Assembly: GCF_963664555.1 (NCBI RefSeq)
Contig: NZ_OY761461.1
Coordinates: forward strand, 1,550,001-1,614,000
Length of the DNA: 64,000 bases
Source of the DNA: Labilibaculum sp.
GTDB taxonomy: Bacteria > Bacteroidota > Bacteroidia > Bacteroidales > Marinifilaceae
Direction: 5' to 3'
Position 1 is the stretch's first letter, and each line of letters opens with the position of its first letter. Under the pieces are notes generated by a model. That model ran no database searches and was not told the DNA's origin. It saw only the letters and a program-made list of their open reading frames with translations. Shown one piece after another: positions 18,851 to 27,658 of the stretch. The position numbers were made by a program, and so were the translations under genes.

Positions 18851-19720
18851 TTATTTTTTAGTTTTACCAACGTATGCTTTAAATTTTTCAAAGGTTCCCA
18901 TTTTTTTATCTTTTTCAATAGTGGATGTTACCCACGTGCTTAGGTATTTTGTCGGTTTCGAGATGTAAAGTTGTTGTTTCCCATCATCTTTTCTGTCCTG
19001 ATAATCATCTGGATTAATCATTATTGCAGCTCCAACTTGAATCTTTTCTGCGGCCACATCTTCAGGATGATAACCCCATGCAATCATATAATTATCGGCT
19101 TTTTCAACTTTTTGCCCTCTGTGGTAGTTAATTCCGGTAACAAACTGAACATCCTCATCTGTTAAAGCAAAAGCTTCCACTCTCATTTCCCGAATTCCGG
19201 TGTAAGCGGTTACACGAACCAATACATCTATCTTTTTTCCTTTATATGGAACATCTTTTGATAACATTTCCATTTGAGAATAAGTGGCTTCCTTTTTAAC
19301 CGTGGCAATACGATTCGAAACAGGAGCTAAAAGCACTACATTTTCTCCATCCCAAAGGCGAACACCTCCAAGTCCCACTGTAGATCCTACTTTATAATAA
19401 TCAGCACCCAGACCTTTTTTCTGTTCTTTTTCGGAAGGATACCATTTTGCATTTTTTAATTCGAGACCTTTTTTTTGTTTGTTGTAAACATCAATCGAAG
19501 TAGCTTTATTATTAAAATACAAGCGAAGTGCTAACCATTCATTTTCAACAGCAGGTCCGTGATGTCCAATTGTTTTGTATAAGTCACCGGATTCTTCCTG
19601 AATCATATTGGTGTAAACAGAGTCGCTCCTAAGAAATAAGCTGGCATTGGTAAGGTTTTGTCCTATTGCAGAACAGCTGATCATTGTAAATAATACAATG
19701 GATAAGATTGTTGATTTCAT
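18851..19720 (-). CDS. DUF4861-family exported protein
   Basis: 289 residues with a signal peptide; ISCSAIGQ near residue 15 could be a lipobox. The sequence fits the DUF4861 family: HHGPAVENEWLALRLYFNN, then KNAKWYPSEKEQKKGLGADYY, GSTVGLGGVRLWDG and a C-terminal beta-rich part. The family is common next to pectin and rhamnogalacturonan genes; I know of no secure function to assign. It stands alone, convergent with the esterase operon and divergent from the six-hairpin hydrolase operon, with its own terminator. A carbohydrate-processing or carbohydrate-binding role is inference from neighbours. Confidence 0.75.
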   Translation of the reverse strand: MKSTILSIVLFTMISCSAIGQNLTNASLFLRSDSVYTNMIQEESGDLYKTIGHHGPAVENEWLALRLYFNNKATSIDVYNKQKKGLELKNAKWYPSEKEQKKGLGADYYKVGSTVGLGGVRLWDGENVVLLAPVSNRIATVKKEATYSQMEMLSKDVPYKGKKIDVLVRVTAYTGIREMRVEAFALTDEDVQFVTGINYHRGQKVEKADNYMIAWGYHPEDVAAEKIQVGAAIMINPDDYQDRKDDGKQQLYISKPTKYLSTWVTSTIEKDKKMGTFEKFKAYVGKTKK

Positions 19721-20095
19721 CTGAAATTATGTTGGGATTAAAAATGTATATAATATAAACCTTAGTTTTAAATTGGAGGAATAATTCGTTAAAAGTACTA
19801 ATATACCTTATTCCAAAAGAAGTTAAAAACACTAATTATTGTAATAGTGTTATATCTTCTTCTGATTAAAAAAATATTAACTCGTATAAACCTGATTATT
19901 TATTGAATACAAAATGAGATGTCATTTAGACTACTATATATCCAGTACAATATTCCATAGATTTGTACAATCCTTCATGCCATCCATTGGCTTCTTAATA
20001 TAAATTTGAGATTCCATAACTACGCTTAAATCAAAGTGTTTTATTTAAGTTAATGACAAAAATTAATCCTTAAATTATATCGAATCTTTTCTGTT
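19721..20095. other. Divergent intergenic control region (DUF4861 / six-hairpin hydrolase)
   Basis: 375 nt with no open frame of interest. Two TAnnTTTG matches on the plus strand, at 19958-19965 and 20001-20008, are candidate -7 boxes for the operon starting at 20096; neither has a well-placed TTTG partner. The octamer AGTACTAA occurs at 19794-19801, as it does in the control regions at 3886 and 9373. Confidence 0.4.
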
Positions 20096-22222
20096 ATGAA
20101 ACCATTTTTACCAATCGGAATCGCCTGTTTGGCCTTATTCGCCTGTCAAAATAAAGTGCCTGAAAAAATAAACCGGTACGAACTGGTAACACGAAATAAT
20201 CCGGTCGTAACCAAAATTGACGAATTAAGTTCTTTATCGGTTGGGAATGGAAATTTTGCTTTTACGGCAGATGCCACAGGATTGCAGACATTTCCAAACA
20301 ACTATAAAAACGGGGTTCCTTTAGGAACTCAATCGCAATGGGGATGGCATAGTTTTCTTAATCCCAATAATTATAAGCCGGAAGAATCCTTAAAAACCTA
20401 CAATTTTAGAGGAAAAGATGAGTTGTATGCCGTACAAAGTAAAACTCATGGAAGAGCTCATGATGCAGCCAACTGGTTCAGGGAAAATCCGCATCGTTTA
20501 CATTTAGGCTATATCGGATTGGAATTAAGTCATCAAGATGGAAGTGCAGTTAGTCCTGAAGATGTAACTGATATTCATCAGGAATTGAAATTGTGGGATG
20601 GTCTGCTGCTTAGTCAATTCAAACTGGATTCTGATTCTGTTTTGGTGAAGACAGCCTGTCATCCATCTATAGATGAAGTGCAGGCACAAATATCATCAGC
20701 TCTTATTGGTAAGGCTCAGTTAAAAATCAATTTTAAATTTCCTTACCCAACAGGAAACCATTCAGATGATGCCAGCAATTGGGATGTCCCCGAAAAACAT
20801 AAAACGGAGGTCGTTTCTCAAGGTGATGGATTTTGTCTGTTGAAACGAACATTGGATAATGACTGTTATTTTGTGAAAATTAAATGGGAAGGAAAGGCGC
20901 AGATGGATGAAAAAGCTCCTCATTATTTTGTTTTATCGCCAAGCAGTAATCAATTTTCTTTTACCTGTGCCTATTCGAAAGAGAAACCTGATAATACAGA
21001 TTCTTTAGACAATGTTCTTGTGAAATCATCGGAATATTGGCAATCATTTTGGGAAAATGGTGGTGCCATTGATTTTTCGAAATGTACTGATAACCGAGCG
21101 AACGAATTGGAACGACGCGTAATTTTATCTCAATATTTAATGGCGATACAATGTGCCGGATCCATTCCTCCGCAGGAAACAGGTTTAACCTACAACAGTT
21201 GGTTCGGTAAATTTCATTTGGAAATGCACTGGTGGCATGCTGTTCAATTTGCATTATGGAACCGGACTGATTTATTGGAGAGAAGTCTGGATTGGTATTC
21301 TACAGCTTATCCAGTAGCAAAAGAAATAGCCGAACGACAAGGCTTTGATGGAGTTCGCTGGATGAAAATGACCGATCCTTCGGCCACTGAAGCACCTTCT
21401 TCGGTAGGTTCGTTTTTAATTTGGCAGCAACCACATTTTATTTACATGAGCGAGCTGGTATACCGCAGTCATCCTTCGGAAGAAGTGCTTACCAAGTACA
21501 AGGATCTGGTGAATGCAACAGCTGAATTTATGGCCTCGTTTGCCACTTATGATGAGAAGGGAGACAGGTATGTTCTGAAAGGAATTATTCCTGCTCAGGA
21601 ATCATTGCGGGCTGCAGAAACTATTAATCCGCCATTCGAGTTGTCTTATTGGCATTATGCCTTATCAGTTGCCCAAAATTGGCGCGAACGCTTAGGCGAA
21701 AAAAGAAATGAAAAATGGGATGATATAATCAATAAATTATCGCCACTAGCAGAAAAAGATGGTTTGTATCTGGCTGCAGAAGATGCCTTGGATACATACG
21801 AAGATATTCGTTTTACTTCCGATCATCCTGCCGTATTGGGTGCTTTGGGAATTTTGCCTCAATGCAAATTGGCAAGACCGGATGATATGAAAAATACCCT
21901 TAATTGGATTTTAGATAAATGGAATTGGGACAAAACATGGGGATGGGATTATCCAATGACAGCGATGTGCGCGGCCAGATTGGGTGAACCTGAAAAAGCA
22001 GTGGAAGCTTTGTTAATGGACAAACGAACCAACACCTATTTAGTTAATGGTCATAATTATCAGGATGATCGTTTAAGGGTTTATCTGCCTGGTAATGGTG
22101 GCTTATTAACTGCTGTTGCAATGATGTGTGCAGGATGGGATAACAATACGATTACTGCTCCTGGATTCCCCAAAGATGGAACCTGGAATGTGGTATGGGA
22201 AAATTTGGCTGTAATGCCTTAA
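20096..22222 (+). CDS. Six-hairpin (alpha/alpha)6 glycoside hydrolase-like lipoprotein, family not assigned
   Basis: 708 residues with a lipoprotein signal (LFACQNK, cysteine near 17). An N-terminal beta-sandwich starts with RYELVTRNNPVVTKIDELSS and contains SVGNGNFAFTADATG; this layout resembles GH65-like proteins. The second half is helical and carries FGKFHLEMHWWHAVQF, GVRWMKMTDPS, ETINPPFELSYWHYAL and KTWGWDYPMTAMCAARLG, with acidic residues placed as in six-hairpin glycosidases. I cannot place it in a numbered family. Two GH28 genes follow 28 and 45 nt apart, so it probably removes a sugar from rhamnogalacturonan oligosaccharides. Which sugar is unknown. Confidence 0.7.
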   Translation: MKPFLPIGIACLALFACQNKVPEKINRYELVTRNNPVVTKIDELSSLSVGNGNFAFTADATGLQTFPNNYKNGVPLGTQSQWGWHSFLNPNNYKPEESLKTYNFRGKDELYAVQSKTHGRAHDAANWFRENPHRLHLGYIGLELSHQDGSAVSPEDVTDIHQELKLWDGLLLSQFKLDSDSVLVKTACHPSIDEVQAQISSALIGKAQLKINFKFPYPTGNHSDDASNWDVPEKHKTEVVSQGDGFCLLKRTLDNDCYFVKIKWEGKAQMDEKAPHYFVLSPSSNQFSFTCAYSKEKPDNTDSLDNVLVKSSEYWQSFWENGGAIDFSKCTDNRANELERRVILSQYLMAIQCAGSIPPQETGLTYNSWFGKFHLEMHWWHAVQFALWNRTDLLERSLDWYSTAYPVAKEIAERQGFDGVRWMKMTDPSATEAPSSVGSFLIWQQPHFIYMSELVYRSHPSEEVLTKYKDLVNATAEFMASFATYDEKGDRYVLKGIIPAQESLRAAETINPPFELSYWHYALSVAQNWRERLGEKRNEKWDDIINKLSPLAEKDGLYLAAEDALDTYEDIRFTSDHPAVLGALGILPQCKLARPDDMKNTLNWILDKWNWDKTWGWDYPMTAMCAARLGEPEKAVEALLMDKRTNTYLVNGHNYQDDRLRVYLPGNGGLLTAVAMMCAGWDNNTITAPGFPKDGTWNVVWENLAVMP

Positions 22223-22250
22223 TCAGGAATAAAAACACAATAAAATCTAA

Positions 22251-23906
22251 ATGAAATTATTTTCGAAATATATCTGGCTTATCTTTTTCGCGGGTTGCTC
22301 CATAGGTACGGAAAAGGCAGAAAATGAGTCTTATAAATTTTCATATTTATATGAAAATTTACCTTTTAACATGCCTTTCGTTTATGCACCGCAGTTTCCC
22401 GATCGGGAAATAAACATTACCTCCTTTGGAGGTATTGGTAACGGGCAATTCAAAAATACAGTGGCATTTAAAAAGGCCATTGATGATTTGGCTGAGAAAG
22501 GTGGAGGAACTTTGCTGGTACCTCAAGGAATATGGCTGACAGGACCAATTGAACTGAAGAGCAATATTAATCTTCATCTTGAAAAAGGAGCTTTGATTCA
22601 GTTTAGCCGGGACTTTAACGATTATCCATTGGTGGAAACCAGTTTTGAGGGCCTCGATACACGTCGTTGTCAATCGCCTGTATCAGGTAAGAATCTTAAA
22701 AATATTGCAATAACAGGACAAGGTTGTATCGATGGATCCGGAGATGCTTGGCGACCGGTAAAAAAACAAAAAGTAACCGAAAGTCAATGGAAAAAAATAA
22801 CAGCAAAAGGAGGTGCTTATAAAAGGAGTGATTATTGGTTTCCCAGTGAAAAATCACTTAAAGGTGATGCTGTGAGCAACATGAATGTTCCAAGAAATGT
22901 AAAGACAGAGAAAGAATGGCAATCCATTAAAGATTTTCTGCGTCCGGTTATGATTAGTTTGATCGAATGTGAAAATGTGCTTTTGCAGGGAGTCTGTTTT
23001 TCAAACTCTCCCAGCTGGAATATTCATCCCCTACTATGCAGAAATATAATTGTTGACAATGTAACCGTTAGAAACCCATCTTATGCTCAAAATGGTGATG
23101 GTCTTGATTTGGAGTCCTGCGAAAATGCCATTATTGTAAACAGTAAATTTGATGTAGGGGATGATGGTATCTGCATTAAATCGGGAAAAGATGAAGATGG
23201 ACGCAAACGTGGAATTCCGACCGAAAATGTGATTGTTGATAATTGCTTTGTGTATAAAGGCCACGGAGGTTTTGTTGTTGGTAGTGAAATGTCGGGCGGG
23301 GTGAAAAACATTAAAGTAAGTAACTGCTCGTTTTTAGGTACTGATGTTGGATTGCGTTTTAAAAGCAGAAGAGGAAGAGGCGGTGTTGTTGAGAACATAT
23401 ATGTTTCAAACATTAGCATGCAAAATATTGTTACTGACGCGCTTTCTTTCAATTTATATTATGGTGGAAATTCACCTTCTGCTGAACTCGTAGGAGACAA
23501 AAAATCTGATGGGGAGTCAGCGAATATTCCTCTTGCAAATGAAGAAACGCCAAGTTTCCGTAATCTTTATTTTAAGGATATTGTATCTGTAAATTCACGA
23601 CGGGCTATGTTTTTTAATGGTCTGCCGGAAATGAAAATCAGCGGTATTCAAATTGAGAATGTTTATATGTCGTCTCAATTAGGTGCTAAATTCTGTGAAT
23701 CAGAAAATATTAGCCTGAAAAATGTTTTCATTTCGTCACTTTCGGGACCAGCTATGATCGTCGAAAATGTTTCAAACATAGAGTTTGAGAATGTTTCATA
23801 TCCGGAGAACTTGAAAACAGGATTGGAAATTTGGAATACAGAAATCAATCAGATTAAGGGAATAACAGGCAGTTTTCCAAAAGATAAAATTGAATTGAAG
23901 AACTGA
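22251..23906 (+). CDS. GH28-family polygalacturonase with canonical active site
   Basis: 551 residues with a lipoprotein signal (FFAGCSIG, cysteine near 16). All GH28 catalytic motifs are present in order on the beta-helix: NGDGLD (281-286), GDDGICIKSG (303-312), GHGG with the conserved histidine at 338, and RFKS (369-372). GSEMSGG (344-350) follows GHG as in bacterial exo-acting pectinases. An insertion of about 75 residues between about 165 and 240, containing KKQKVTESQWKK, is long compared with short endo-polygalacturonases and is often found in exo-acting enzymes that block one end of the groove. It hydrolyses galacturonosyl bonds, releasing galacturonate from pectin fragments. Periplasmic or surface location is expected. 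Confidence 0.92.
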   Translation: MKLFSKYIWLIFFAGCSIGTEKAENESYKFSYLYENLPFNMPFVYAPQFPDREINITSFGGIGNGQFKNTVAFKKAIDDLAEKGGGTLLVPQGIWLTGPIELKSNINLHLEKGALIQFSRDFNDYPLVETSFEGLDTRRCQSPVSGKNLKNIAITGQGCIDGSGDAWRPVKKQKVTESQWKKITAKGGAYKRSDYWFPSEKSLKGDAVSNMNVPRNVKTEKEWQSIKDFLRPVMISLIECENVLLQGVCFSNSPSWNIHPLLCRNIIVDNVTVRNPSYAQNGDGLDLESCENAIIVNSKFDVGDDGICIKSGKDEDGRKRGIPTENVIVDNCFVYKGHGGFVVGSEMSGGVKNIKVSNCSFLGTDVGLRFKSRRGRGGVVENIYVSNISMQNIVTDALSFNLYYGGNSPSAELVGDKKSDGESANIPLANEETPSFRNLYFKDIVSVNSRRAMFFNGLPEMKISGIQIENVYMSSQLGAKFCESENISLKNVFISSLSGPAMIVENVSNIEFENVSYPENLKTGLEIWNTEINQIKGITGSFPKDKIELKN

Positions 23907-23951
23907 AATTAATAGAATAGAAAATCAATTACTAATAAGAAAAACAGACAG

Positions 23952-25391
23952 ATGAGTTGGAAACAAATTAGTTTAATCGGAATATTCCTGATGATATCTA
24001 TTTCAAGTATGGGGCAGGATTTTGAGCTAGATCTTTCGAAGTGCGATTGGATTACTGATGTAGGGGCTAGAACGCAACCAGTTTCAAGAGGAGTAATCTA
24101 CGATCCTTCTGATTTTGGAGCCGTTGGAGATGGAGTAACATTGTGTACCAAATCCATACAGGCATGCATCGATAAATGTGCTGAATTGGGAGGTGGTGTT
24201 GTTCGATTTAAAACAGGTATCTACCTAACAGGATCGATATTTTTAAAATCAAACGTAATTCTCGAAATTCCTAAAGGAGTGCAGATTTCAGGAAGTCAGG
24301 ATCTTAAAGACTATAAAGAAATTCCAACAAGAGTTGCGGGTATTGAAATGGATTGGCCGGCAGGATTAATTAATATTATTGATCAGCATAATGTGGCTAT
24401 TACTGGTGATGGTGTTGTTCATGGCAAAGGAAAAGTATTTTGGGACAAATATCACAGCATGCGGGACGAGTATAACCCGAAAGGTTTGCGTTGGGTTGTT
24501 GATTACGATTGCAAAAGACCAAGAGGTATCATTATTGAGAATTCAAAAGATGTAACGCTGAAAGATTTTGTATTGTATCAAGCTGGTTTCTGGTCTGTTC
24601 ATATTTTGTATTCGGAATACGTAACCGTTCAAGGCATGACGATCAATAATAACATTGAAGGAAAAGGACCTAGTACCGATGGCGTCGATATTGATTCATC
24701 AAGCAGAATTCTGGTGCAGAATTGTTACGTAAATTGTAACGACGATAATTTTTGCTTAAAAGCAGGACGGGATTCTGATGGTTTAAAAGTAAATCGTCCG
24801 TGTGAATATATTGTGATTCGTGATTGTATTGCCGGCCGTGGCGATGGTTTGTTTACTTGTGGAAGCGAAACTTCAGGAAGTATCAGAAATGTACTGATAT
24901 ACAACATGAAAGGCTTAGGAACTAAATATGGTTTGCGATTTAAAAGTACTTCGCAAAGAGGAGGTACAATCGAAAATATTTACATGTATAACATCCAAAT
25001 GGATGGGGTAAGAGATCCATTTGTTGTGAACTTAAATTGGAATCCATCCTATAGCAATTCAAAATTGCCTGAAGGTTATAATTATGAGGAGTTACCGATT
25101 CATTGGAAAAAATTATTAGGGGTAGTACCACCTGAAAAGGGCATGCCTAAATTCAAAAATGTATTTTTTGAAAATATTCATGCCATTAATGCTCAAACGT
25201 GCATCAAGGTAACCGGAATAGAGGAAAGTACCATTGATAATTTTCAGTTTAAGAATGTTAGCTTCGAAGGAGATAATGCCGGGAATATATCCTTTGCAAG
25301 AAACTGGAAGTTTTCTGATTTTAAAGTGCGGGGAGTAAAGGAAAATAAGTTAAAACTTAGCAATAATAAAGATGTAAGGATTAAAAACTAA
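23952..25391 (+). CDS. GH28-family hydrolase with His-to-Asp change in the GHG motif
   Basis: 479 residues with a signal peptide (to about residue 21, SMGQ). The beta-helix opens with DFGAVGDGVTLC. The aspartates are present as STDGVDID (241-248) and NDDNFCLKAG (263-272), and RFKS is at 329-332. The GHG motif reads GRGDGLFTCGSETSG (295-309): alignment with the canonical neighbour puts Asp298 where the catalytic-site histidine should be. GH28 enzymes acting on rhamnogalacturonan are known to differ from polygalacturonases at active-site positions, so this change fits a rhamnogalacturonan-specific enzyme, but the substrate is inferred. Last gene of a three-gene operon closed by a terminator. 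Confidence 0.88.
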   Translation: MSWKQISLIGIFLMISISSMGQDFELDLSKCDWITDVGARTQPVSRGVIYDPSDFGAVGDGVTLCTKSIQACIDKCAELGGGVVRFKTGIYLTGSIFLKSNVILEIPKGVQISGSQDLKDYKEIPTRVAGIEMDWPAGLINIIDQHNVAITGDGVVHGKGKVFWDKYHSMRDEYNPKGLRWVVDYDCKRPRGIIIENSKDVTLKDFVLYQAGFWSVHILYSEYVTVQGMTINNNIEGKGPSTDGVDIDSSSRILVQNCYVNCNDDNFCLKAGRDSDGLKVNRPCEYIVIRDCIAGRGDGLFTCGSETSGSIRNVLIYNMKGLGTKYGLRFKSTSQRGGTIENIYMYNIQMDGVRDPFVVNLNWNPSYSNSKLPEGYNYEELPIHWKKLLGVVPPEKGMPKFKNVFFENIHAINAQTCIKVTGIEESTIDNFQFKNVSFEGDNAGNISFARNWKFSDFKVRGVKENKLKLSNNKDVRIKN

Positions 25392-25438
25392 GTTGCTATA
25401 CTCAATGGATTTAGCTTTTAGTATATCTAAGTAAAGGA

Positions 25439-25472
25439 AAAGAGACGTCTTAAATAGATCGTCTCTTTTTTG
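25439..25472 (+). terminator. Terminator after the GH28 operon
   Basis: Perfect 10-bp stem (25439-25448 with 25461-25470), a 12-nt loop and a T run to 25472. It lies between the convergent stops at 25391 and 25480 and serves the plus-strand operon; the A run on its left side would also give a U tail for the AraC-type gene. Confidence 0.85.
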
Positions 25473-25479
25473 TTTTCAA

Positions 25480-26355
25480 CTATTTAGTAACGGTTCCACG
25501 CAGTTCAGATGGATTTTGTCCTACTTTTTTCTTAAATATCCGGCTAAAATAATGAATAGATTGAAAGCCTAGTTCGTAACTGATTTCTTTCATCGATTTA
25601 TTCGTTGTTAGAATCAATTCTTTGGATCTCATGATTTTTAAATCCAAATGATATTGATGAGGAGAGATACCCGTGTATTTTTTGAACATTTTTCGGAAGT
25701 AGGAGTAGCCAATACAATTCTCTTCGGCAAGTTTTTGAAGATCGACCTCTTGTTCAATATGTTCCCGCATGTAAAAACGAGCTTCCTGAATCAGCTTTTC
25801 AATAGGTTTTCCAGAGAAGTTTTTTTGTTTTTCCCAAGCGACTATACAGCCTAATAACTTAATCACTAGTCCGGCTGCAATGTGCTGATTTCCCGGATCT
25901 TCGTTTCGAACCAGCTCGAAAATTTTGTAGTAATTATCAATAAAATCTTCACGCACACCGCAATGGATAACCGATTGTCCTTGCAGAATTTGATTTTCCT
26001 GTAAAAAATGGTTGGCAAATATGCCGTCAAAACCAATGTAATGTTCAATCCATCCTTCACTTTTGGTAGGTCTGTAGCGATGCCATTCCCCTTTTCGGAT
26101 AATTAACAATGAACCAGGCTTAACTGCGAATTTTCCTCGTTTATTTTCAAGTATCCCTGTTCCTTTTGTAATGTAGTTAATCTGATATTCATTTAGAGTG
26201 CGCCCTTTGGCCCATGAAAAGTGATATCCACTGGGATGTTCTGCAGAGGGATAGCTGATTCCTGAGGGTACTTTTGATTTTCCGGCCACATTTAAATAGA
26301 GCCCCCAATCCTTGTCTTCTTCACTTGCAGAAATATATTTGAAAAAATCTTCCAT
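25480..26355 (-). CDS. AraC-family transcriptional regulator, probable rhamnose regulator
   Basis: 291 residues. The N-terminal half is a cupin-like sugar-binding domain (YHFSWAKGRTLNEYQINYI, then GKFAVKPGSLLIIRKGEWHRYRP at about 80-100). The C-terminal 100 residues form two helix-turn-helix units of the AraC type (DLQKLAEENCIGYSYFRKMF, then MKEISYELGFQSIHYFSRIF), ending in the family signature GQNPSELR. It is divergent from rhaT with 136 nt between the starts, the usual arrangement for a local activator. I infer that it responds to L-rhamnose and controls the rhaT-rhaA-kinase-reductase-aldolase operon. The rhamnogalacturonan genes could also be targets, but no shared site was seen. Confidence 0.88.
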   Translation of the reverse strand: MEDFFKYISASEEDKDWGLYLNVAGKSKVPSGISYPSAEHPSGYHFSWAKGRTLNEYQINYITKGTGILENKRGKFAVKPGSLLIIRKGEWHRYRPTKSEGWIEHYIGFDGIFANHFLQENQILQGQSVIHCGVREDFIDNYYKIFELVRNEDPGNQHIAAGLVIKLLGCIVAWEKQKNFSGKPIEKLIQEARFYMREHIEQEVDLQKLAEENCIGYSYFRKMFKKYTGISPHQYHLDLKIMRSKELILTTNKSMKEISYELGFQSIHYFSRIFKKKVGQNPSELRGTVTK

Positions 26356-26394
26356 TATTGGTCCAAAAAGTGCAAATGAAACGCCAGTTTGTGT

Positions 26395-26426
26395 ATTGAA
26401 ATTATGTAGGTGTCAATATACATTTG
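26395..26426 (+). promoter_or_regulatory. Promoter of the rhamnose operon
   Basis: A TACATTTG -7 box at 26419-26426 matches the Bacteroidota consensus; an ATTG at 26395-26398, 20 nt upstream, can serve as the -33 element. The rhaT start is 65 nt downstream. The short inverted pairs CAAATG/CATTTG and TGAAAC/GTTTCA at 26373-26433 flank the promoter and may be part of the regulator site, though they are too short to be certain. Confidence 0.5.
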
Positions 26427-26491
26427 TGTTTCATATTATCAGAATATAACAAAAACAAAAATACCAATTAAATCAAACTAAATCCGAAAAT

Positions 26492-27562
26492 ATGCACGCG
26501 TTATTAGGAATTATTTATCATTCATTAGGTGGAGTAGCATCAGGTAGTTTTTACATGCCTTTTAACAAAGTAAAAGGCTGGGCATGGGAGAGCTTTTGGA
26601 TTGTTGGCGGTTTATTCTCATGGTTAATAGTACCACCAATAGCAGCATATTTAACGATCCCAGGCTTTTTTGATATTATTTTAGCCAGTTCATCCCAGAT
26701 TTTTGCTCTTACATTTACATTAGGCCTTTGTTGGGGCATTGGCGGCCTTACTTATGGTTTAGGTGTTCGTTATTTAGGCATGTCATTAGGGAATTCGGTA
26801 GTTCTTGGGTTTTGTTCAGCTTTTGGCGCAATCGTTCCTTCCATATATTACAATATTAATCCAACAGCAGGGAAAGTTTCTTTTACCGATATGTTGGCCT
26901 CTTCAGGGGGACAATTAGTGTTAGTTGGAGTAGTAGTTTGTCTTATTGGTATTGCCTTGTGTGGTTATGCAGGAATGTTGAAAGAAGGTGAGTTAAGCGA
27001 GGAGGATCAAAAAAAGAGTGTTGCAGAGTTTAGTTTGGTGAAAGGTTTAGTGATTGCTATTTTATCTGGTATCCTTAGTTCATTCTTTAATTTTGGAATT
27101 GAAGCAGGCAAAACCATGGCCGAATCGGCAGCCTTATTACCCGATTATTTATTTGAAGGTTCAAGTCACTTGTTTCAAAACAATGTATCATTTGTAGTGA
27201 TTCTTTGGGGTGGTTTAACAACCAATTTAATATGGACTACCATTTTAAGCTTAAAAAATAAGTCATATAAAGATTTTGGAAATAAATCGACACCTATCCG
27301 GAATAACATCTTGTTTTCTGCACTGGCCGGAACCACATGGTTTCTTCAGTTTTTCTTTTACGGAATGGGCGAGAGTAAACTTGGGAATGGTGCAAGTTCC
27401 TGGATTCTTCATATGTCCACCATCATTCTAACCGCGAATATGTGGGGAATCTACCGAAATGAATGGAAAGGAGTAGCCCCTAAAACCAAATGGACGATAA
27501 CTATTGGTATAGCCGTTATTATTGTTTCCGTGGTGATTGTTGGTTTGGGGAATGCAATGTAA
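26492..27562 (+). CDS. rhaT: L-rhamnose/H+ symporter
   Basis: 356 residues with about ten hydrophobic segments. The N-terminus (GIIYHSLGGVASGSFYMPF, then KVKGWAWESFW) and the GLCWGIGGLTYGLGVRYLG segment near residue 80 are characteristic of RhaT. It imports L-rhamnose across the inner membrane with protons. It is the first gene of the rhamnose catabolic operon and divergent from the AraC-type regulator. The 96-nt gap to rhaA shows no hairpin, so transcription should continue. Rhamnose would come from periplasmic breakdown of rhamnogalacturonan by the neighbouring enzymes. Confidence 0.95.
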   Translation: MHALLGIIYHSLGGVASGSFYMPFNKVKGWAWESFWIVGGLFSWLIVPPIAAYLTIPGFFDIILASSSQIFALTFTLGLCWGIGGLTYGLGVRYLGMSLGNSVVLGFCSAFGAIVPSIYYNINPTAGKVSFTDMLASSGGQLVLVGVVVCLIGIALCGYAGMLKEGELSEEDQKKSVAEFSLVKGLVIAILSGILSSFFNFGIEAGKTMAESAALLPDYLFEGSSHLFQNNVSFVVILWGGLTTNLIWTTILSLKNKSYKDFGNKSTPIRNNILFSALAGTTWFLQFFFYGMGESKLGNGASSWILHMSTIILTANMWGIYRNEWKGVAPKTKWTITIGIAVIIVSVVIVGLGNAM

Positions 27563-27658
27563 ATGACATTTTTTTAAGTTTTAGAGAATATTAATTCAGA
27601 TAATTCACCTGTTTCTGTTGAATTAGAAGAAGTATTTTATTTAGAATATATACGTGTT

